This document shows positions 49,201 through 56,705 of a DNA stretch of 56,705 bases, in pieces (position 1 is the stretch's first letter; each line of letters opens with the position of its first letter). Position numbers and translations under genes: made by a program. The DNA is taken from assembly GCF_001039355.2 (NCBI RefSeq), contig NW_019775731.1:1-56705 (forward strand), in the 5' to 3' direction. Origin of the DNA: Lingula anatina. Taxonomy: Eukaryota > Brachiopoda > Lingulata > Lingulida > Lingulidae. The notes beneath the pieces were generated by a model. The model searched no databases. It had not been told where the DNA came from and worked only from the letters and a program-made list of their open reading frames with translations.

Positions 49201-49356
49201 GAAATAATTTCACGGGTAAAAAACTAATAAAAAAATGAAATATAACAGTGTCTTTCAGTAACCACCTGTCCTTTCAACTAAGGTCGTCACATACCTCACA
49301 GTTTGTGCAGATGTCTTTGGAATAATAACAACAGGTACACCTGTGGGCGCTGACAT
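46222..49356 (-). CDS. TRMT12: tRNA wybutosine-synthesizing protein 2 (TYW2 / TRMT12)
   Basis: TYW2 transfers the 3-amino-3-carboxypropyl group of S-adenosylmethionine to the tricyclic base in wybutosine synthesis at position 37 of tRNA-Phe. Six coding exons: 49295-49356 (ATG at 49356), 48524-48903, 48161-48311, 47810-47919, 47259-47416 and 46222-46995, all in phase, giving 544 residues. The AdoMet motif I, DLYAGIGYFTLP, spans the exon 4/5 junction (near residues 231-240). ACEWNPDAADALRKNLHLNG follows, then LGLIPSSEEGW, GGILHIHYNVE and the end motif LEHVKSYAPHVDHMVLDL. It is longer than vertebrate TRMT12 (about 450 residues) mainly because of a 160-residue Cys-rich insertion (residues 332-491) in the last exon. 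Human TRMT12 is intronless as I recall, so this six-exon form is probably the older structure. The gene is head to head with the G-gamma gene. Confidence 0.93.
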
Positions 49357-49475
49357 ATTGGATCTCGCGAGATTCTCTTGCTAGAGCGCCATCTATCACA
49401 GTTTAGGTTAACGTTCCTCACGAAGTGCTTTGTTTTCACGTTGGTTTGTGCTATCTTTGACTTAAGATCCCTAAA
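49357..49475. promoter_or_regulatory. 119-bp bidirectional promoter of TYW2 and G-gamma with TCTCGCGAGA
   Basis: Only 119 bp separate the TYW2 ATG (minus, 49356) from the G-gamma exon 1a ATG (plus, 49476). The palindrome TCTCGCGAGA at 49363-49372 is the full form of a core-promoter element common at bidirectional housekeeping promoters. No TATA box is seen. Because the element is 7 nt from the TYW2 ATG, that transcript must have either a very short leader or a start beyond the element. Confidence 0.75.
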
Positions 49476-49570
49476 ATGTCAAGCCAGGTTCAAGCCCTCC
49501 AGAAACAAGTTGAGCAGCTTCGACATGAAGCTTCTATACGCCGCATTCCTGTGTCTCAAGCCATTCAAGA
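49476..49570 (+). CDS. G-protein gamma subunit, alternative first coding exon 1a
   Basis: It encodes the first 31 residues plus two bases of the next codon, starting MSSQVQALQKQVEQLRHEAS and ending IRRIPVSQAIQ, then donor GA/gtaagt in phase 2. Joined to the exon at 53480 it makes a 66-residue G-gamma. VEQLRHEA followed by RxxVSQA resembles vertebrate GNG5 and fly Ggamma1. G-gamma pairs with G-beta through an N-terminal coiled coil and is anchored to the membrane by its prenylated C-terminus. Transcription comes from the bidirectional promoter shared with TYW2. Confidence 0.9.
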
Positions 49571-52500
49571 GTAAGTGAATATTTTGCCTAGATCAGATAC
49601 CGATCGATTTGACTGAGTCAGTATGAGAACATCTTCAGCTAGACAGACAGGCATCAAATTTTGATAATTAAAAACACAGAGTTTCATTGGAGAATTAACC
49701 ATTATCCACTTGAAGATTATAACAAACATAGATTTCATATATGACGTAATTTCAAAGTGTTGCAGTAGAACGTAAAAGGATGTTTTTAAAATTAATGCTT
49801 TGAATTTTAAAGGAGCTGGATGGGTCTGGTGCCGTTTGTAAATGCATGGGGGTATTTTCCTTTATCTTAGCCTTCCACAGAATCTGGGAATAGTAAGGTG
49901 ATAGTTAATATTCAGTGTGAATACAATTCAATGAGGAACAGAGATGACGTAAGGGGTCACCACCTCCCCCATTCTTAAAAATGTTGCATGGACTGCAAAC
50001 AGCATAGTTACTATTTTGTACTTGAGTTCAGTGGCCATTTGATTCTGTTCTGTTGTGGTCTTGTGATTATAAACATTTGTTTAATTAATTGATGAACTTA
50101 CAAACTGCATTAAGTTATCTTTATAATTGTCATAATATCATAATAATTGTCATTACTGCAATACAAAAAATAATAAATAGAGAAATAAATAAACTATAAA
50201 ATAAAATAGATAATTGAAATTAGTTATTCATTGTATATTTAACAAGTCTGTTAAATATGCCATACATCATGATACATTCATACATACAAGTGCAGGTTGT
50301 GAAACACCAATACCACCCCCAAATGATAAAGATTGAAAATTTAAAAAAAGATCCAAGGAAAATGTGTCCTTATAAGCCCATCTTCTCTTGATGATGTGGT
50401 TTGCACCCTTCCTTTGAAATTTGAAAGTCATGGATTTCAGTCACAATATTTGAAAAGGCAAAGCCCTTATTAATAATGCTTGCTGATATTCTATGGTCAA
50501 CTTCTTGTACAGTATGGAAAGATTTAAGCAATAGGACAACATTTTCAATGATAAGCACAAATAAAATTTTCTTCTCTCAAAGCAGCACATGTGAAATAGG
50601 TTAACAGGATGAGTAAGGCATTCTGATTATGGAACAATTGAGTCACACCACACCAGGTCATTCCAAAGAACATTATGAAAATTGCACCCGTAATCTTTTT
50701 GCTAAGCACACAGAATATAGAAGAAAAGCACTAAAGACACAGAAATGGTAGTTCTGGTAATAGTACTTGGAAGATTCTCAGTGTTGCATACATGTGGCAG
50801 CTTTAGGTTACTTGCTCCTTGGGGAGATGAAAGTATTTCCAAATTGAACAGGCACAAAGCTGGTTAATTTTGGTCATGGAGGGTATCCGTTTATAAACTG
50901 ATCTTCACCTTCGCTAGTATTAAATGCAATTTATTGTGGCTTTCTCTGGCTTTCAAGAAGCTCCAGTGAGATTGGCAAAATTCTACCAATAGAGGTCTGT
51001 GAAAATATTGCAAGCTTTTTACCCATTTCTCATTATCAGTTGTATTTTTAGGTTCACTTATATAAGATGGACAGAAATTCTAGAAAAAATTTCAAGGATA
51101 GTTTCTTTTTGCATAAAATTGACATTTGTTTGTTTTTTCATTACATGACATCGTTGCAGTAGATCTTGCAAATCATGACCTACTGGAGTTTCTGCTGACA
51201 AACTCCACTGTATTGTGCAATTTACATACTAGCCAGTATGCTTTTTCACCTTCTGTGAATGTCAAACGAAAAGTGCCAATATTTGGACTGCTCATTCATC
51301 TCTCTTGCATGTCTTGTATCAGCCTTTTTGCATACATATATTTTCAATTTCAGAGCAGCTTTTCCTTTGTCATGCAGGGTAGATATAGTTCAGCATTAAA
51401 AAAGTATGTACAATGGCTTTATCATTGTTATTCTCATCATGGGCAGATGATGTTAGCCATATTTATCACGTGGGTTCAATGCTTACTTGGTAGATTATTG
51501 ACTTGAGTGAGTGAATTATTAACTATGTTGATAGGGTTCATTGACTACTTCAATCTTCAAAAAAGCACTTTAACTGGCCTGTTGACATTATAGTCTGCAC
51601 AGGACAGGATAGTGTAAATAAAACCCCAGGGTAGCTACATGCTGCCTTAGTTAATTCATTTTCAGAAGCCATCAATAAAAATTGATTTATTTACTTCAAA
51701 TGGGCACAGTATATAGTCTGAATAGTGCCATTGATGAAAACCAATGAATTGAATATTTTAAAGTGAGCTAGAGATTATTTTAAAGACTAAGCTTCTATTC
51801 TTAATTTTTCAGTCACTCAGACTCACTGATGTGAACTTAAAATTTTACAAGATGCACCATTCAGTATATTTTTAATTCTAAGAAGATATTTAATTCTATT
51901 TTCAGCTTAGCAAAGTTACAAAAAAATAAATAATTAAATTAAGATTAAAAGACCAACACAAATAAAGGGGCAATATTTCATATTGATCATCTAACTAAAT
52001 ACTTGATATATCATTCATTAGATTAAAAAAAATGATTAGTTTTAGCCATTAGAAAAATATTACATTAGGGTGCACACAACACAGGTGTGTTAATGAATTT
52101 TACTTGCTGCTTTGATCCCCTTCTAACATCTGATGCTGTTAGCTTGATCAATACTTTGATTCCAAAAACATGAAACATGGTAGTTTGCGGAAGACATCTT
52201 GACTACTCATGCATTTATCTTTGGTTTCAACACCTAAAAAAATCCCCATCCAAATCACACTTTCGGTTTCCTGGAAAAATTGCACAGTATAGTGAGTGTG
52301 TGTGTTTATGTGTGTGTTGTTGAGGAGTTGATTCTCTTGTTTTATACAATTATTTCTATTTTTCTTAACAGCCAACACTGATGTTTCAAATGCATGTATA
52401 GTATGGGATTGATTACACAGAAAAAAATGACTATACATGCAAAAGAAATCATTTGCACTAAAGATAAAATAAGACGATGAAATAATTGTAAGGCCTGTTT

Positions 52501-53220
52501 TAGAAGATATAATATCAATACAGTACATAGTACTGTTAAGTTTGTAAGTGTGTGAGTTGATGTTTGATCCCTTCCGGCTGATTAATGAGGTCTGATTTTT
52601 TTCTGTGTGTTTGTTGTAGTTAAACAGTATTCTGACATTGATATAAATTGCAAAAATTTTGGACTTACTTGTACTTGAAACATCCCTTCTAACTTACCCC
52701 CGGATCACAAAAATTGCCATGTCCAAGCTGTACACTGTTCATTCCCTCTTGAGTGACTGTGGTTATGGGAGACCAGAAAACATACTAGGCTCTTCTGAAT
52801 TTTTCCCCTATATCATTATTATTCAGTATTCATTGCTAATCTTGTCTGCTGCCCATAGGGAATGATAAATGAGAACATTGGGAGAAATGAAATGAATTCT
52901 TCTGCTCATTAGTGGCCCCAATTCACCCAGGATGCACCTATAAATTGAGAAAGGCTTTAGTAAGATTTAAAGTATTTCTTTCTGGCGCATCATCTTAATC
53001 ATCAAACTATCATATAACTCTAAGACTTTCCTGTTGACAGTCAAATTGAATTGATCTCCCTCTTTGGGATGCTGATTAAAGAAATCATTTTTGGGTTTAA
53101 TCTGTTGAAAGATCAGATTTCTGAGGGCACAAAATTGGCTTTGGGAAACAATTTCTGCCTTTAGAAGTTTGCTATAAAGGTGGCTTTCTGTCATAAAGTC
53201 TTTTTGTCCAAATTTTTGTC
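49571..53220 (+). other. G-gamma first intron / interval between alternative first exons
   Basis: 3.65 kb of AT-rich DNA without a coding exon I can support. It contains no second NPFR-CAAX exon. Several reading frames of 60-130 codons occur on both strands but show no domain and no codon bias. Confidence 0.6.
53173..53180 (+). promoter_or_regulatory. TATA-like box for G-gamma exon 1b
   Basis: TATAAAGG, 41 nt before the exon 1b ATG. It would place initiation around 53203-53208 and give a leader of only 13-18 nt. Alternatively exon 1b could belong to a longer upstream exon. Confidence 0.4.
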
Positions 53221-53324
53221 ATGGCTGCAAAGCAGGAAGAAATTCAAGAAATGCAGTATGAGGTGGCCCAGCTGCGCCATGAGGCAGCGTTAGAAAGATG
53301 GCCGGTATCCAAGGCCCTCAAAGA
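53221..53324 (+). CDS. G-protein gamma subunit, alternative first coding exon 1b
   Basis: It encodes 34 residues plus two bases, starting MAAKQEEIQEMQYEVAQLRH and ending with ERWPVSKALK, then donor GA/gtaagc in phase 2, the same as exon 1a. Joined to the exon at 53480 it makes a 69-residue G-gamma. ERWPxSK is a signature I associate with fly Ggamma30A and, more weakly, vertebrate GNG13, not GNG5. No second CAAX exon was seen between the two first exons, so they share one. A TATA-like box lies 41-48 nt upstream. Confidence 0.88.
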
Positions 53325-53479
53325 GTAAGCCTGTGTTAAAAATTTCTCTTATCCGTCATAAGCTGAGGGAGTTGCATTAACACACCAGTCATCAACTTGA
53401 GTGAGTTTTGTGTTTGAAATACTTTGTAAGTATGTATTTTGTGTAGAATTTATTTGTGGTCTTGTTATTTTTTTTTTAG

Positions 53480-53585
53480 GCTTCTGACATACACAAATCA
53501 AAATGCACCCAGTGATGTGCTCTTGAATGGAATCTCACAGTCAGAAAATCCTTTCCGTGATCAGAAGAACTGCACTATACTGTAG
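53480..53585 (+). CDS. G-protein gamma subunit, shared last coding exon with CAAX box
   Basis: It is entered in phase 2 after a tttttttag acceptor and encodes LLTYTNQNAPSDVLLNGISQ, SENPFRDQKN and the terminal CTIL before TAG at 53583-53585. NPFR is the hallmark of the G-gamma C-terminal half. CTIL is a CAAX motif ending in Leu, which predicts geranylgeranylation, Rce1 cleavage and carboxymethylation. Both exon 1a and exon 1b splice to it in frame. Confidence 0.95.
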
Positions 53586-55663
53586 GAAACGGACAAAATG
53601 GTGGTATGTACATGAAAACTTGTTAATTGTTTTCATACCTATCAAACAAACATATTCTTGTACAATGTTAGAGATATTTGGTCAAATTTTTCAAGAATAT
53701 ATATATATGAAGGAGATTAGACGCACTAGGTATTAGATTACATTTCCATTGATTTGTAATTAGGGTACATCAAGTAGATAAGACAAAATGATCAGCAATT
53801 TTATCTTTCGTTATCAGAAAACGAGTTATATAAGTGATTTGTTAGCCATATAATGTCAGAATAGATATTTGAATATCTCTGAAGTCATAGAGGTCCATAC
53901 TGACTGCTAATGTTGGATGGGGAATGATATATGAATATTTGAGGAAAAAAACGTTGATTGCTACCTTAACACCAGTGACCTGTTTTTAAATTTCCTGAAC
54001 AATGGGAGCCAGGGAGGTTGTTTTGAAACCAACAATACTTTAGGCTTTGAAAAAAGTTTTATTTAAAGCTTACTACAAAAATAACACTGTTACTAGAATA
54101 TTTTGTTATTCATAGCAGATAATTACCTTGCAGAATAATTTCAACATACTTGGACTGAAATTCAGTCTTTATGAGGGTACTGCTCTGATGGACTGTATGT
54201 TTTGTTTCTGTTTTTTTTTTCCTTAAAGAAAGCTTTTAATTCATGCCATTTCATCTTTATACTAGTAGTTTTTACTTTGCTAATGGCACTTAAGGAGATA
54301 ATCTGTTTTCAAAAATAAAATGATTTTAATATCAGTAAGATAATATTGTTTTTGTTTTCATTTCAGATATGTCTCTGGACCTCTTTGGATCATTGTCTCA
54401 CTATGCTAGTGCAGTCATCTTTGTGTGAATCCGTCATCTATATACAGCAGCTTGTAAAATGGAAAGCATGAATAGCGAATTGTACATGTCTCTGTAACTC
54501 ACAGGTGTTGTTGGTATCAGTGTAACAGTATATTTGTATGTATGTACAATCAAGAACTTTACCTAATAATCAATTCATTTAATTTTTTTATGAAAACATA
54601 ATCATAAAGAACTTCTGATGGAGTGAGACTATACTTGTTTAGAATGGGGACCAGCCCAGTTAGTGAATAGGGAGATAAAGCACACTGACGGATTATACCC
54701 TCATTGATTGGATTACTTGGAACTGGAACTAGAAACTGGAATTCAACAGACTTTAATCTCTTTGAAAGTCAATATCATTTTAAAAACTTGGAGCAAATAT
54801 AAAAACCATTTGATACCAAGCATTTAAAATGTTGACTGGTTAGTTAATGCAAAATTCCTTATTCGCTAATTAAGACGCACATGGATTATCATATTCACCA
54901 AGCTTTTGGCCAGTGCTGAAAAACAGTTAAAAATTTAGAGCAATTTTTTTTATATATGCAAAAGTATATTTATATCAATAGTCACCAACATTTTGGATTT
55001 TTTTTTATCATGATAAACTGTTTAACATTTTATTCTAAAAATTTCAGTTTCCCTAAACTTTACATCAGCACATTATAGTATATGTGTAAGTCAAAGAATA
55101 ATGTGAGGCAATTGTCAGCTTCCCACATAAACTCGTTAATTAGAATAATTCTTGACCTAAAATGCCATTTTCTCATATCAGAACTATGTCTAGAAGCTTA
55201 TCTTTTCCAGAAAGACATCCTATGTTACATACTTTTGTTTTCACAACTGCCTCTAATATTAGACACTTCCTGCTAACAACCATGCATCATAAAAATCTCA
55301 AAATGTATGCATTTTGTTCGAGAGTATATATCCTATCTTTAAAGGTAAAGAGTGAACTGCCAAAAAAAATGTTGTCTTTTCAATTGAGAAGGGCAGTAAA
55401 TATGACAAGGTACCTTTGTTATAGACATTTACCTTGAGAGAAATGCAAAATAATATAACACCTTTTCAGCTAGTTTCATGGTGCACAAAGTGATATTAGA
55501 TTAATTTTTCTTTCTTTTATATGCTGAGCTGTAATCTTTAACTAAAGAGTGGTTGAGGGTGGATTTTTACCTTTTGAAATATCTTGTTTCTGCTAGATTT
55601 TGTCATGTTCAATACTGTATTTTGTATTGTGATCTGTGTAAATTAAGTTTGATTTTAATTGAA

Positions 55664-55669
55664 AATAAA
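55664..55669 (+). terminator. Poly(A) signal AATAAA (proximal)
   Basis: A canonical signal in the long 3' region of the G-gamma gene. A second one is at 56383-56388. Confidence 0.5.
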
Positions 55670-56382
55670 TATGGGATTCCTAGATATATTCTATAATTTC
55701 AGGATTTCTAAGTATAGAAAAGACTTATTGTTTATTCTTTTTGACGCCCAAGTTTATACATGAATATGATATCTGAAACTCATTTGGCAAATTTTACTTC
55801 TATGATTTCAGTATGTGGTAACTTGCATTGCTTTTGGGGCAGGTCTTAATCAAGTTGAAGCAATTTTTCCGTAAAACCTTAATACAAATAGTGTGAAATA
55901 GTTTAAAATGATATTGTCAAATCCACCCATTGTGTTAATTAATTTCATGGGTGTTTGCAAAATTGATTATTTCGTATAAAACTAGGTTCTGATAAGAAAA
56001 GTTTGATGAAAATTTAGTTCTTATCATATTTCATGCCATAAACTAAAACCTGGGATGTCGAATTGGCCTTTTAAGTTTAAGTTTGAAATTTTAGAAAGTT
56101 TCATTTTAGTATGATACCGTTCTTTTTTTTTTTCTGTGAGAAGTCTCAGAAGTGTATTTTATGATGAAAGGTTGGGAATTGAATGAATGAAAATCTAAAT
56201 GTCATTAGAACAGTGTATTTAAATACTTATGTATGAGCCATTTTCCTTTGGCTTATTCCCAGTATTTCCTTTTTTTTCAGATTCTTGAATGTATAATTGA
56301 TCCTTATGGATCAGTTTCCCCCCAATCATTATCAATATACATGTAGTAAAATATGTAGTCTTGTTTGTCATACTTTTTTCTG

Positions 56383-56388
56383 AATAAA
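56383..56388 (+). terminator. Poly(A) signal AATAAA (distal)
   Basis: Canonical AATAAA in the sequence ctgAATAAAtg. It is the last plausible 3' end of the G-gamma transcript in the window. Confidence 0.45.
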
Positions 56389-56705
56389 TGTTTTATGCAC
56401 TTTATTATATGACTTCATATGAAATATCTCAACGCAGATAATAAGCATGTTAACAATTTCGAAGAGAATTGATAGTCAACAAGTTTTATTTTAAGCATAG
56501 ATAAAAACCACTGGAAAAGAAATGTTCTGTTCAATTTTGTTGTATTGATTTGTGTGCTTGTAAAAACTTTATTGCAAAAGCTTTAAAAGAAACATTAACA
56601 TGCAAATGTGGAAATGCGTATTAAAGTTTAAGGTTTAACACGGTACATTTCCAAAGGGTATTTTTTACACCTGCTGACCCAGGTTTGCTGACCCCTTCTT
56701 TAGAA

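Larger units (their letters stand above)
54367..56405 (+). other. G-gamma 3' untranslated exon with two poly(A) signals
   Basis: After the stop a donor GTG/gtatgt occurs at 53603, and a good acceptor, tttcatttcag, ends at 54366, so a 763-nt intron in the 3' untranslated region is likely. The donor is only 18 nt past the stop, too close to trigger nonsense-mediated decay. AATAAA occurs at 55664-55669 and 56383-56388, giving alternative ends. The remainder to 56705 has no recognisable gene. Confidence 0.5.

Noticed and set aside
50370-50558. Minus-strand frame that looked like a possible transposon remnant
   Set aside because: Too short, with no motif and no inverted or direct repeats around it.
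52967-53194. 75-codon minus-strand frame just upstream of G-gamma exon 1b
   Set aside because: No recognisable domain, no splice context and no partner exons. Most likely chance; it overlaps the presumed promoter.

Overview
This is a 56.7-kb piece of an intron-rich, AT-rich animal nuclear genome. All introns I could place are GT-AG, exons are short (mostly 75-330 nt), and there is one unresolved base (45730), so it comes from a draft assembly. The exact species cannot be read from the sequence. Repeated TAGGCCTA and TACATGTA-type words, plus clear one-to-one relatives of vertebrate ciliary genes, suggest a marine invertebrate, perhaps an echinoderm or hemichordate. That placement is inference.

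Layout. (1) 1-23030, minus strand: the 5' part of an axonemal dynein heavy chain gene that I identify as DNAH1. At least 45 constitutive coding exons encode the tail, linker, AAA1, AAA2 and AAA3, about 2,467 residues; the rest lies beyond base 1. (2) 23-25 kb: non-coding promoter and intergenic DNA with NRF1-, YY1- and X-box-like motifs. (3) 25.0-45.8 kb, plus strand: a 38-exon gene for a coiled-coil protein of about 1,725 residues that I could not name. (4) 46.2-49.4 kb, minus strand: a six-exon TYW2/TRMT12 gene for wybutosine tRNA modification, convergent with the coiled-coil gene. (5) 49.4-56.4 kb, plus strand: a G-protein gamma subunit gene, head to head with TYW2 and only 119 bp away between start codons.

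Two observations stand out. First, the DNAH1 exon carrying the AAA1 Walker B motif exists twice (8668-8773 and 7901-8006). Both copies are 106 nt with identical splice phases; including both or neither brings an early stop, so they look like mutually exclusive exons giving two dynein motor isoforms. Second, the G-gamma gene has two alternative first coding exons (49476-49570 and 53221-53324) that join one shared CAAX-box exon (53480-53585). This swaps the Gbeta-contacting half of the protein between a GNG5/Ggamma1-like and a Ggamma30A/GNG13-like version. The first is driven from a TCTCGCGAGA bidirectional promoter and the second from an apparent TATA promoter.

Other points: a possible 33-nt in-frame DNAH1 microexon, complementary CA/TG tracts flanking one in-frame dynein exon, a small hAT-like inverted-repeat element inside the coiled-coil gene, and a 160-residue Cys-rich insertion in TYW2. 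No rRNA, tRNA, CRISPR array or intact autonomous transposon was seen.
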